Part shown: piece after piece, positions 10,846-24,002 of the stretch
How positions within the stretch are numbered: the stretch's first letter is position 1
Layout: each line of letters opens with the position of its first letter
Source of the DNA: Podila epigama
Taxonomy: Eukaryota; Mortierellomycota; Mortierellomycetes; Mortierellales; Mortierellaceae
Assembly (NCBI GenBank): GCA_015679605.1
Contig: JAAAVE010000163.1
Coordinates: forward strand, 1-28,821
Reading direction: 5' to 3'
Length of the DNA stretch: 28,821 bases
The notes under the pieces: generated by a model
What the model was told of the DNA's origin: nothing
The model's database searches: none
The model's input: only the letters and a program-made list of their open reading frames with translations
Position numbers and translations under genes: made by a program

Positions 10846-11040
10846 CAAAAATGATGTTGGAGTGGAATGAATGTATAGAACGAATGTAAAGTTTCGGTGG
10901 GATGGAGGAAGTATGACTCGGAGAGTATCACAGATGTCGGAAGTTGTTTGTGTTTGTTCAGTTTGGTTGGAAGCCGTTACTTTAGTTGAGTGTGAGTTAG
11001 CGGTGTTGCAGTGACGGCTGAGGAGGGTAAAGACAAGTAG

Positions 11041-11152
11041 GATGAGTGAATGGAATGAGTGAATGGAATGAGTGAATGCAGTGGGATGGATAAATGGATG
11101 AATGGATGGATGAATGAATGCAGTGGGATGGAGTGGGATGGATGGATGGAAG
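11041..11152. repeat. GATG/GAATG imperfect tandem repeat
   Basis: Repeated units such as GAATGAGT, GGATGGAT and GCAGTGGGATGG run for about 110 bases in the intergenic region upstream of the CaaX-box gene. No coding frame is supported. Confidence 0.75.
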
Positions 11153-12462
11153 CTGATAAAGTTGGAACGTACGAGGAATACAGGAAAACGAGAAAAAGGA
11201 GAGACAAAAGACAGACAGAGACAAAAAAGAGAGAAAAATTTGCTGTGATGTGATGGGTGAGAAAAAAATAAAAAATCCCTTTTTTTCCTTGGGTCAGATC
11301 GCTTCACATCACATCTGTGCACACACATGAAGAAAGAGAGAAAAAAAAAGGGATATGTGTTCTGCAAGGCAGTGAAGGACAGGACGGACGGATTGGGCGC
11401 ATAGGATGGATGGATGGGAGGGATGATGGGATAAAAGGACATGTCTGCATGACATTGAACAAACCATTCGCTCATGACTGACCCATTGGCCAATATCCAA
11501 GGGCACATCATGGTATAGTATTAACCCTGTTTCAAGGTGTATCATTGCAAACGACGCATTCACCCTAATCCATCCATGACTTGCGGTGGGATACTCCATC
11601 CATGAACAAAAATAAAGCCGTTTTCTGATCCCTGATGACTGACAATTCGAAACCCATTGCCATCATACCATGTTCCCGTTTTCTCGTTTCCTTAACGTTC
11701 CACTTCAGACCTAATGTTCTTCTTTTCTTTTTTCGTGCCTGTTGTGTCTCCAAGTTTTGTTTTTTCGTTCCATGACCCTTCCCCGTCCATCGTCCTTTGC
11801 ATCCCTTCCCATCCATCCATCATATGCAATTTCGATCGTATCATATTCCAGTGCCACCGCCACCAATACAAACCTGCCCAATCAGAACCAAACCAACTCT
11901 TTGGTCAAAAAGAGGAGCCAGAGTAAACAAAATCAGGCACCGTCATCATTGTCATCATCAGTTTCTTTTCTTTTTTTTCAATTCATTTCTCTCTACCTCC
12001 ATTCCTTCAACAATCCGTTTCATACTACCCGCGTATCCAAATGGCTCTAACAATTGTGCTAACCAAGTCATAGTCAACTCGTGCTACTATATGTTATGCC
12101 ACATCAACACAACATGGTCAAGAATCATCAATAATCGTGGATCTACATCACTCGAGTGATTTGGTTAGTCTTTTTTTTTTTTTTTTGGGACGCGTTCAAT
12201 TCAAAAGCAACATGATATGAAAGGCTTGTAATAGGTTTGAACACAAAAAAAAAGACTCTTGTCTTTCATTTTCTTTTTAATCTTGTTGGATTGGCATTAA
12301 ACATATCTAAACCTGTAATCAATCAACTCTCGCTTTCTGTACATATCCGCAAATTTTTTTTCTTTTTTTTCTTTTTGTCCTTGAGGTTGCGCATAAAAAA
12401 AATTCCTTCCTTCTCCATCAAAGTATTACACAAAAGACACTCTTTGACATCTTTGCATTACT

Positions 12463-14794
<2,332 letters not shown>

Positions 14795-15172
14795 TGTGAT
14801 GTGTGAGGAGAGAAGAGGAGAGAAGAAAAAAAAAGAAAAAAAAAAGACTTGAAAGAGTGGGGAGTTTGGAAGGGAAGGTGAAGAGAAAGAAGGGAGCTGG
14901 GGCAGTAAGGCGGAATGACAACTTGAAAATCCAAGGTTCAGAACACGTGATTTTCCCTTGAAGCGAGTCATGGAACACAAATATCTCACAAACGCACAAA
15001 TGGGAAGTGGGAATCATCGTGTATTATTACTATTACACCACTCGTAGTATGTTTTAATGAAATGTCCGTCTGTATTATGTCAGAGAGAAAGGTGAAGCCA
15101 TGCGTCCCTTCGGCTCATTATCACCTTTTATTTTGTTTTTTTTCCTTCTCTTTTTTTCTTCAATGCACCTGT
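14795..15172. other. Short intergenic region: ADK1 promoter and ALYREF 3' flank
   Basis: These 378 bases separate two minus-strand genes. The part next to ADK1 is a purine-rich tract on the plus strand, so a pyrimidine-rich leader in the mRNA. Nothing else is recognisable. Confidence 0.45.
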
Positions 15173-16762
15173 TTATGCATCGCCGCCCATATAAGTATCC
15201 ATCTCTGCATCCAACTCTTCCACAGTCTTGGGCTTTGTCTGTCTTTGGTTTGTCTGAGATCGAGGTTGACGACGGTCAGAACTCGAGCGACCACCTCGGG
15301 TTCCCTGGTTGCTCTGTGAAACTTGATGACCCTGGGGTCTTGAATCTTTTGGGAATGGGTTTTCTCTGCCCAGGCGAGCGGCAATGCTTGCCTCGCTATT
15401 TTTTCAAAACGAAAAGAATATGATCAGTTGTTTAGATACCATGGACTACTGACATCAACTGATGGATGGATGTAGATGTGGATATACACGTTCTGAATTG
15501 TTACCTTGATCCGAGGCGCGAAAAGACATCACTCTTGCGTCCATCCTTCCCACTGTTTCTATCGTTCTGGCGAGATGGTGGGAGTGGGGCGTACGCGATC
15601 TTCATGTGCTGGCCTGTAGGAGAAACAAAACAATCAAGAGCTTGTTATTATGTCTTGTTTTGCAGAACGTGACATTCATGGTAGTTAATATCAAAGAATA
15701 CTCGTGTTTCATGACTTACCATCGAGAGCGACTCCATTTAGCTTCTTGATAGCCAATGCAGCATCACCGGGGGTTTTGAACAGGATGGTGGCGACTCCGG
15801 TTGATCGTCCTGAAAGATCATACTTGACTTCAGCAAACTGGGGGGAAGAAGGGTAGAAGGACCGTAAAAAAAACACATTCGCCACTTTTGGTCAGAATAG
15901 AAACTGGCATCTTGGACAGTGCTCCCTTTTTTTGGTGGAATCTCCGGGTCGATTAATGTTCATTGTTCCATGATGAAGGTTCCTGTTGTCTCCTCTTTCG
16001 TGTCTCTTTTTTTATCCTCTTTTGTTAAGCTTTTTCTTTTTCTGTCCTCGTCATATCGCATGCATGATGGCCAAAAAGTGTTGGAAAGTCCATCTCGACT
16101 TGTAGTGAACATTGTAGAAAGACACTCTTGTACATGCACACGGCCTTTTTCAATCGCTTATGAGAGGGATGAATACCTTGACAGGACCAGAATGAGTCTC
16201 AAACAGGACCTAAGAAAGTCAAAGAAGAGTGAGCAACCTTTTTCGATATTTTTAAAATAAAGCAACAAACTTGCCAGTTGACGTCAAAGTGGATGCTCAC
16301 CTTAATGTCCTCAAGTGTCACAGCATAATGCAGGTTCTCGACAATAATCTTGCTGTTGCCCTCGTTGCGGCTGCTGTTGTTGTTATTATTGTTGTTGCTG
16401 CTGTTATTGCCCCCAGTTCTACTTGGCTTTTGGTTGGCCTCTTCAAACTTATCATGTGTCCAGCGGTCCTCCGTGTTACGCTATCAACCCATGTCATCCA
16501 AAAACAAAAAAGAGGATTGAGTCAAGATTGAATGAACACACAATTAAATAATGCAGCGGATCAAGCCAATAAAAGACTGATTGGAATTTGCTCGACAAGG
16601 ATCACTTACAGAATAAGGAGACGACCGATTGCTACGGTTAGGGGTTGAGCGTCCACTGCCATCACGAGAAGGTCCACCTCGACGGACGCCAGAGCCTCGG
16701 ACGTTTGTTGAGCGCGACTTGACGACATCATCAAGCGCCATGTCCAAAAATTTTGCTGCCAT
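15173..16762 (-). CDS. ALYREF/Yra1-type mRNA export adaptor
   Basis: Six exons (minus): 16762-16610, 16480-16301, 16209-16177, 15837-15720, 15613-15505 and 15395-15173, giving 271 residues. The N-terminus carries the UAP56/Sub2-binding motif (LDMALDDVVK, residues 6-15), then an Arg/Gly/Ser-rich stretch and an Asn-rich linker. One RRM spans about 95-170, with the RNP2-like KIIVENL and RNP1-like GRSTGVATILF segments. The C-terminus ends in a second helix (KTVEELDAEMDTYM) of the FoP type. This layout is that of human ALYREF and yeast Yra1, which load onto spliced mRNA in the TREX complex and hand it to the export receptor in the nucleus. The third exon is only 33 bases. SNU66 lies 260 bases upstream on the same strand. 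Identification is strong; whether it is the only REF paralogue cannot be seen. Confidence 0.93.
16177..16209 (-). other. 33-nt microexon within the ALYREF RRM
   Basis: The exon codes for exactly 11 residues (VLFETHSGPVK, 112-122) between phase-0 introns with a TTAG acceptor and a GTATTC donor. It supplies the end of the first RRM helix and the loop to strand 2, matching the usual length of the family. Confidence 0.85.
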
Positions 16763-16771
16763 TGGTTACAA

Positions 16772-16816
16772 GTGATATGAGTGATGTGAGTGATGTGAGT
16801 GATGTGAGTGATGTGA
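16772..16816. repeat. Five 9-bp direct repeats upstream of ALYREF
   Basis: The unit GTGATGTGA occurs four times in a row after one copy with a single change (GTGATATGA). It starts 10 bases upstream of the ALYREF start codon, so on the transcribed strand it reads TCACATCAC and is probably part of the 5' leader or core promoter. Confidence 0.85.
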
Positions 16817-17022
16817 GTAAGTGGGAGAATGAAGAGAAATGTGAATTGTGAAAGGGGGTGCGAAAGACGTCCCTTTTGTTCCTTTCGCTCACTGACATCA
16901 AGACAGATAGATTGTTGAGACTGCCTATTTTACCACAAGAACAAAAATAGCCTAGGGAGGGCATTGACAACACGCCCAAAAAATAAAAATCATAACAATT
17001 AAAAGTTGCAATATCTGTATTT

Positions 17023-20000
17023 CTATGGTGAACTTTTGGGCTTCTTGCTCGCATTCTCTTCTGTCTGTGTACCAGGGACCACATCGGGCTTGCGCTTCAG
17101 ACCAAACGTCACCTTCTCACGATTTGGCGCATGCACACCAGTGATCGACATGTTGGGCTGCGAGACCTGGTGTGGAGCCGCAAACCCTTGAGTCGACGAT
17201 GATACAGTGGACGCCGTCCCCGATCGCGTCCCTGAAGCCATTGTCGATGTCGTTCCACCAAGAGTTGTAGACGTGAACGAACTTGGAACAGCACTATGCG
17301 AGACAAGGTAAGGAAGGTGGCAATGAAGGATTAGGTAAGGTAACAAGTTGGAAACATGAGTTCAATGATCACAGGGCAACACAGGACAACACAGGACAAC
17401 ATGGATGAATAATGTGTGCAGCATATGAAAAGAAAAAAAAAAGAGTAACATACTTGCGGTTTCCGACTGCAAGAACAAGATGTGCCGATCCTGCCGCCTT
17501 CTGCCTCTCCTGGAACTTGGTCGCCATATTAAGAGGCGTATCGGTGCTGCTCATACCCATCAAGCGCTTCTCGTCTTGAATCTTCTTCATTCGCTTCTCA
17601 GTCTTCTTCTTTCCTGACGTCTTACCATGGAAGGCGTGACTGAGTTCACGGAAAGCTTCCTTGGGGTTGAGGATGTTGCCACTCCGGTCAATATGTTGCA
17701 GATTCACCGCTGGCTTATAATCTTTCATTTGAGCCTCACGTTCATCCAAAAGTTGCTGTTCCCGTCGCTGGTTCTCATACTCGCGTTCACGATCCCTGTC
17801 ACGGGCCGAGTAATTCTTGTCCCTAGACCTTTCCTTTTCCCTCGCCTTGGCATCCATCAACTCCTTGGACCGCCTTGTTTCTGCCAGGCGGACATTATTC
17901 AGCCAGCGTGCCTTTTCTGAAAGAACCTTTGCTCTTTCTGCTTGCTCTGCAGAGCCTGTCTCATAAACACCTTGCTGTTTCAAAAGTGCCAAAGTCGATC
18001 CAAGGCCTCTACTAACAAGCGGCTCCGAAACAAGAGGAATATTCTAAAGAGTGATTGGTGAAGGCAATGTGTGTGTGAAAGTGTACATGAAAAAATGTCA
18101 GTACGACTGTGACCACGACTACGACTACGACTACGACATCTTTTATCATCAAGACACTTGATCCGCAAGTGGATGGATACTTTACCGTGGATGATTCTTC
18201 TTTTTGTGTATCCATGTCCACATCCTGTTCCTCAGACTCGGCCCTTGTCCTGGCACGACTCATGTCAATATCATCGTCATCTTGAGTGACAGTTTCTGTC
18301 GCATCCTCGTTTGAAGCATCAACATGGGTAGCATCTGCTGTAGACCCATTCATGTCGGCCGAATTGTCCTCGTCGCCTTCTGGTGATTCCGATCTTGCTA
18401 TTGCTTTGGAGGCACTCGATGTCGTAGCCGTAGCTGTAGCCGTAGCTGGTGCCGGAGTGGGTGGCTGGGTAACGTTCATCGACAGGTTAGACACGAATTC
18501 AGAGACATCAGAAATGACTAGTCCACCTTCCTCTGGCGTTTCATCCACCTCCATTGACTTGCTCTCGGCAACTGCATTTGACAAGGCGAAAATACAAGAA
18601 AAAAAAAGTACATATTAGCAATTGGTTCAATATTGGCGAGTCGCATATGACGAAACAAAGAAACAAAATAAAAATCCGCCTTACTGTTCTTTGCTATTTC
18701 CTCAGGTGTCAATTTCTTGATCGTCTTCTTGGTTGCAAGACGCCGCGATCTCGCCAAGGATTCTTGTAGATCCTCATCGTCCACAAAATTGAGCTCTGAA
18801 ATATCCAGCGGTTTTGGCTTTTCCACTTGCATTGCGTTTTCATCCTCTTCATCCTCCCAGCTGTCGCCCGACTTTCTTGATCTAGACTTTTTCTTTTTCT
18901 ATTTTGTATTACATATCTTGTCAGAAATCTTAAGACGTTTGTAGGACAAAACAAAAATGTTGTCACAAGAGGATACGAGCAGCTTTCACTGTTGACTCTG
19001 ATCGAGAGCTTACCTTTGGCTTTTTGAACGTGATTTCGGCTTCATCCTTGGTGTAGTAGTCTTGTGATTGTTGTGTTTCTAATGAACAAAGAGTATAAAA
19101 AAGAACATTATGGTGAGTGAATCTGCTAGAAAAACAAAATCATAGCAATAATAATAATCACAAGAGAGAAATAGAAACATACTATTATAAGTCAAAGAGA
19201 TTGCAGACTCTTTAAGCTTCTGGTTCATGATCTCCTTGGCATTCAGTCCACTTTGCGCAGAAGACAATGAAGATCGATTGGCATCGGCTTTAGGCTTTCG
19301 AGCCGTAGCCTGACCCAAAATAAATCCATCGTTCCCAGAGTCGATCCCGAGTTCTTCATCGTACTGCGACAGAAGAGACTTTTTCTTTCCCGTGACAAAT
19401 TCATCATCATCGAATCCAGAATAAACAGGTCGGTTCTTTTTCTTCTTGTTCTCAATATTCTTTTCCAGTCGTTCGCGTTCGCTCATTTGGATATTGATGA
19501 GTTCATCTCCTTCCTCCTCGTTTTCAAGAATCGTACTATCCTTGAGCGTCAGGATCCTTTCTTCACCCTCGCCAAAATCTGACATGTCGTGGCCGACGCG
19601 CAATCCCGTCAGCTGATCCTCGCCATACTCTGCCTGGTACTCTTCATCCCGCTCCCGCAGTTCTCTCTCCCGTCTCGCTGCCTCAGCTGCCTGTCGTTCC
19701 TTCTCTTTGTTCTTGTTGCGCAGAGTCCACTTGTAGACATCAGTAATATCATCCTCGTCTTCGTCCACTTCACCCAGTCCCTTGCCAGAAAGAGATTTGA
19801 CCAGCTCCCGTTTGTTTTTGGCTTTGGCAATCTTGTTCTTGATAGCCTGTTCTCGTGCCTCCTTGGCCTCTTGTTCCCGTTTTCGTGTGAGATTATCTTC
19901 AGCAACCTTTGAGCTGCTGGTCTCAGGACCAAGTTTCAAGGGTTTGAGACCAAGCTTGATTCGCAGAGCACTAGTTTAATGTCATGGCGAGAGTGGAAAA

Positions 20001-20124
20001 AAGGATTAGAGAGAGTGGTCGTGGGTCATGGGGTCATGAGCAACCTGGATAATAGAGGTGTCGAGTTGAATGTATTCCAGAAAACATACTTTGTTTCTTC
20101 GATCGTTGCCGAGTTTTCCGCCAT
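17023..20124 (-). CDS. SNU66: U4/U6.U5 tri-snRNP protein Snu66/SART1
   Basis: Seven exons (minus): 20124-20090, 19970-19183, 19078-19014, 18898-18685, 18571-18186, 18043-17454 and 17293-17023, giving 782 residues, close to human SART1. The protein is part of the tri-snRNP and is needed for spliceosome activation in the nucleus. Evidence: the N-terminal ETNALRIKLGLKPL segment, a highly charged coiled-coil region, GLRVGHDMSDF and LTLKD at about 134-156, YYTKDEAEITFKKPK after the second intron, GLVISDVSEF near 380, and the C-terminal ELSHAFHGK and MSSTDTPL motifs (about 629 and 660) typical of the SART-1 family. An acidic Asp/Glu-rich insert lies before residue 497. The first coding exon holds only 11 codons and two bases. 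A methyltransferase gene diverges from its promoter. Confidence 0.96.
18115..18136. repeat. ACGACT hexamer repeat in a SNU66 intron
   Basis: Almost four copies of ACGACT lie in the fifth intron of SNU66, downstream of its donor. The repeat is short and noncoding. Confidence 0.6.
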
Positions 20125-20549
20125 GGTACGTGAAGGTATGGGTCTTCCTTTCTTATTGTTGGCAAAATGGGGTTAACAAAACATCATTGCGAAATGGGAT
20201 TCAGACTTTCAAGGAAAAGCATTGGATCGCAAACGCTGCGCCACACTATGATAATTTCAGACCTTTTTTTCCCAGCGAGCACCAAGACCAAAGGGGAAAA
20301 TTCACGAAAGGAAGGAACGTGTGGTAGCCCAAAGGCAAATGTGAGCCTTCTTGGAAAGTCTGACTGCGCCATGTCATTGTGTTGGATCCAATGGAGCTGT
20401 GCTGTAGTACAGACAGTTCCACAGGCAGGACGAAGACAGCGACATGGTCAGATTTTCATTTGAATATAAAAACGCGCATTTTTTGAGGGGGGGCTTCTAA
20501 CCTCCAACAAACCCTTCTTTCATTCTTCCTCTTCACATCAATCATAACC
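20125..20549. promoter_or_regulatory. Divergent promoter between SNU66 and the methyltransferase
   Basis: These 425 bases separate two genes facing away from each other. A TATA-like element is present on the methyltransferase side; no such box is obvious on the SNU66 side. Small open frames here are not supported as genes. Confidence 0.5.
20465..20472 (+). promoter_or_regulatory. TATA box of the methyltransferase gene
   Basis: TATAAAAA lies 78 bases upstream of the start codon, a usual place for a TATA box when the leader is short. It is followed by a G-run and a pyrimidine-rich leader with CATCAATCATAACC just before the ATG. Confidence 0.55.
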
Positions 20550-21688
20550 ATGACCGCCGACAACAAAAAGTATCACGAAGGAAACCGTGAATCCTGGAAC
20601 CAGGTACGACTCAACACTATCCATTACATGCCATCCTCCTTTTCTTAATCACATATACTCTACACAAACATATGTGCTCATCCCAAAACTTTTGAATCTC
20701 TTCTCTTCAACCTCAGGCGGTTGTCGCTCACAATAGCCATAAAGTGGATCAAGACGTGTTCTTTCGAAATGGAGGATCAACCCTTTACAAGGAAGAAAAG
20801 GATATTCTTGGTTCCCTTGCTGGCGGGCTCAAGGTCTGCCACCTTCAATGCAACGCTGGTCAAGACACTCTCAGTCTTGTCACGAGCCTCGGGGCTGAGA
20901 ATCCGACCGGTGTCGACATTAGCGACAATGCCATTAACTTTGCAAAGAAACTCTCTGAATCCTCGGGCGTCAAGGCCACGTTCATCCGTGCCGATATCTT
21001 TGATTACTTTGAGACAACTGATGCAGACCAATTCGATGTTGTCTTTGTCAGCTATGGAGCAGTGTACTGGTTATCCAGCATGAAGGTATGTTCTTTCGTA
21101 TTAGGATTGACAAAGCTGTTGAGTTATTCGATTGTCTTGTGGAATAACTCAATAACGTATATGAACTGACCATTGTCATTGCTATTGTCATTGCTATTGT
21201 CAACGAACAAACAATCAAACACACAGATTTGGGCGACCGGCATCAAAAAGATCCTAAAGCCAGGTGGAAGGCTCGTCCTTGTAGAATTCCACCCCGTCTC
21301 TGGTATCTATGACGAGGATATGGTCATTCGTCACCCATACTCCCGCGGTGAAGAACCCATCAGCGATAAAGAAGGCGTCCACGATTACGTTGCCTGCTCT
21401 AACATGGGCGATGGTGAGGTCACATCCAATCTCAAGTACACCGAAGGCGTCCAAAACTTTTCCAACACAGCACCTTCACACGAGTTTCCCTGGGGTCTCG
21501 CAGATATTATGGGACCTCTCGCCGAAACAGGTCTGCTTATGACACAGTTCAAAGAATACCCTTACTCCAACTTTTTCAAAATGTTCAACAACATGACCCC
21601 CGAGAAGGTCGAGGATGGAGGCACCCGTTGGCACCAAGTCGGAACTGATCTTCCGCTCATGTTCTCATTCGTTTTTAAGAAGTTGTAG
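20550..21688 (+). CDS. Class I SAM-dependent methyltransferase
   Basis: Exons 20550-20603, 20717-21085 and 21227-21688 give 294 residues. It should transfer a methyl group from S-adenosylmethionine to an unknown substrate. Motif I is VCHLQCNAGQDT (59-70), where the usual GxGxG is replaced by QCNAGQD as in many fungal and bacterial members. The acidic ribose-binding residue is Asp85 (GVDISD), motif II is DVVFVSYGA, and the post-motif strand is LKPGGRLVLVEFHP (151-164). The N-terminus (YHEGNRESWNQAVVAHNSHK) and the C-terminal YPYSNFF and PLMFSFVFKK segments also look like this group. There is no signal peptide or membrane segment, so it is probably cytosolic. It shares a promoter region with SNU66 and converges on the PP2C gene. 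The substrate cannot be read from the sequence. Confidence 0.9.
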
Positions 21689-21951
21689 TACCTTTTTGTT
21701 GTTATTGTTGTTGAATAATCACTGATACCATTAAAAAAAACAAGGGATGAAAGCATTATTTGTTGTATATTATATGCAAGGAGGAAAAGCAAGAAGGAAT
21801 GGATGGAAGAAAGAAAGAAAGAAAGAAAGGGGAAAAAAGGCTACATGTCCCAGTAACATGGGAGTTGTGGACAGGGTGTTGTATACGTTCAAGGGCCAAC
21901 CTCTCAGAAGAGGCTCTTGCTGCAAAAGACATGTTGATCCTGCCAACGTCT

Positions 21952-24002
21952 TCAATACCCAAAGCCATTCTCAGCATTTTCTCCAGGTAGCAGTTCGGGA
22001 TCTTCATCGCCATTGGGCCGAGGTGTGTCATCAACGGGTCCTAATCTTTCAGACACTCGGTGACCGACCACCTCATACCACTCCTCAATGGTTTTACCGT
22101 TCAGTATCGCGACAATCATCATGGTCATGTTGTCACATCCAATATACGCCACCTCGCTGTCTGATGCGAGACAATGGTCCATGGTGCTCTCGCAAATCAC
22201 TTCCAAAGGAATTCTATCCGCAATGCCCTTGCGCACAAACGACACGACTTCTTGTGAGGTCATGCAATCCCAAATACCTAAAAATGTAGTTTGTTGAATG
22301 AAGAGGACATGTCACAAAGTTTGATTATTATCGGTTTCTTTTTTTGATTCTTTTTTTTTGTCTGCTTCCATCTTTGTTGCTCTGAACCTCGCCAAGACAT
22401 TACCATCGCAAGCCAAAACTAGAAACTCGTCCTCTTCTGTGATATGATGCTCTACAACATCAGGGTTGGCTAATAAAAAGGAAAGAACGAAAGATTCAAG
22501 GAATATTAATTCGCTGATTCACTGGAACATGATAGAAAAAAAGAGTCCCTTTCTCTCTCTCTTTTCTTTTTTACCTGTGACAATCTGATCCTCAGGTCCA
22601 AGGGTGGCATTCATTTTGAACTCAAAGTCACCCAATGCACGCGACAAAGCCAGGCTTCCATTGACTCTTCCAGATTCTACAAATCCACCAGCGGCAACAA
22701 TTCGCCTTGATTCACCTGTTGAACATTGTGAGAGGGGGGGGGTTTGCATTAGCGTACTACACGACGTTTCAGAAGAGCCAGCACAACAAAGACGCGGGTA
22801 TGTTGTTTGTCAAAAGGAATAAAAATGCGACACCAAGAAATAAGGAAATCATCAAGAGTAGTCTACCTCGGTTAACGGGCTTATGGTCGTTCGACAGGGC
22901 AATGGCAGCACCATCGGTTCCGAGTACGGCACGAGAGTCTCCTGCATTAGCCTTTTGTCCGTACAAAAGAAGTTGTATGTGAATAAAGGTTCTCTTCTTC
23001 ATGTCGCTTAATGAGAATAGAGTCAGTCAGTTCGGTCATTCACGTACCACATATAGAACGTTATCCTTGGTAATGGTTCCAGTAATGGCAGTACACCCGG
23101 ACGTATCAGCACCGTATTCAGGATCTGGATGACAGCAATATAAAATAAAAATATGTTTTAAGAAACCAAATGACAATGATATGTAACGAAAACACTTGTC
23201 GTCGTCGAGGCCTTAAAGGCTCGGCAAGCAAAATAAACAAACAAAAAAAAAGTACCATATCGGAGCGCTCTATCCATCTCCAGAAAACCGTTTTTGATGG
23301 CTGTCCTGTAATTGCCCTTGGCAAAGGCTTTGTCTGCTACTATCCTCTTGTGAAGGCCTTCACCAGCATACTGCGCAATATTAGGGCCTATATGTATCAA
23401 AAAGCCAACCGATAGACAAGGAATATGAGTAACATAAGGGACGCGTGAAGTTGAGAAAGCGAGAGCTGAAACAAGACCTGAACATGGTCAAAAAGGCACC
23501 AAGAATATTCAAAAGTACAAGGCAAAAAAAAAAAAAAAGGTCAAAGAAACAAGGAAGGGGAGACAAGTCAAAAGCGCACCTCCGTGTCCGTCATAAACGG
23601 CGAAAAAGGCGGTTCCTTTGGCTTCATCCTCGAGATCTAAAATTGTCGTGTGAGCATCCTCCATGGCTATTCGAGGCAAACAAGCAAAAAAAAGAGAGAG
23701 AGTCAAGGATGATCTTGTAGCACTTTGTATGAAGGGGTTTTGATGATGGTGTGACAGCCATCATGCATAGCATAGCAGACAAGCGGGGCACACAAAATCA
23801 GGCACAGACTGAGCAGGATACGACAGCCTCACATAGAAGCATGACAACAAAACAAGTGATAACGACAGCTGACAAGCTGCGACAAAAAAAAAAGGATACT
23901 GATTCGCCATCCTTGCATGGCAGAGGCACCGTAGGCGAGACGGTCATTGTGTCCAGAAGATGAATGTTTCTCTGTGATGGGTGCGGAGAGTGTTTGTCCC
24001 AT
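21952..24002 (-). CDS. PP2C-type Ser/Thr protein phosphatase (PTC2/PTC3 type)
   Basis: Eight exons (minus): 24002-23900, 23666-23580, 23387-23256, 23124-23048, 22951-22867, 22715-22575, 22469-22404 and 22277-21952, giving 338 residues. All PP2C motifs are present: MEDAH (36-40), YDGHGG (59-64), ADTSGCTA (113-120), GDSRAV (137-142), [21 protein letters not shown] within 171-191, ACDGIWD (228-234) and GCDNMT (277-282), which include the metal-binding Glu and Asp residues. The catalytic domain is followed by only about 55 acidic residues, shorter than yeast Ptc2. The nearest relatives are Ptc2/Ptc3, which dampen stress MAP-kinase and DNA-damage checkpoint signalling; that role is inferred. The N-terminus MGQTLS fits N-myristoylation. 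Six of seven introns are phase 1. It converges on the methyltransferase gene, 263 bases apart. Confidence 0.95.

Larger units (their letters stand above)
10722..12462. other. Intergenic region with assembly gap and simple repeats
   Basis: About 1.7 kb lies between the CaaX-box gene and adenylate kinase, both on the minus strand. It holds 10 N at 10836-10845, GATG/GAATG repeats at about 11041-11152 and several poly-A or poly-T runs. Open frames (such as the plus-strand one at 11797-12159) show no domain, no codon bias and no exon partners. The part next to 10721 should hold the CaaX-box promoter. Confidence 0.5.

Noticed and set aside
11797-12159. Plus-strand 120-residue ORF in the gap before ADK1
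   Set aside because: His/Pro/Ser-rich composition typical of noncoding CCATCC repeats, with no domain or consistent exon partners.
20167-20463. Plus-strand 98-residue ORF in the SNU66/methyltransferase promoter
   Set aside because: No domain, and it ends at the TATA box of the methyltransferase gene.
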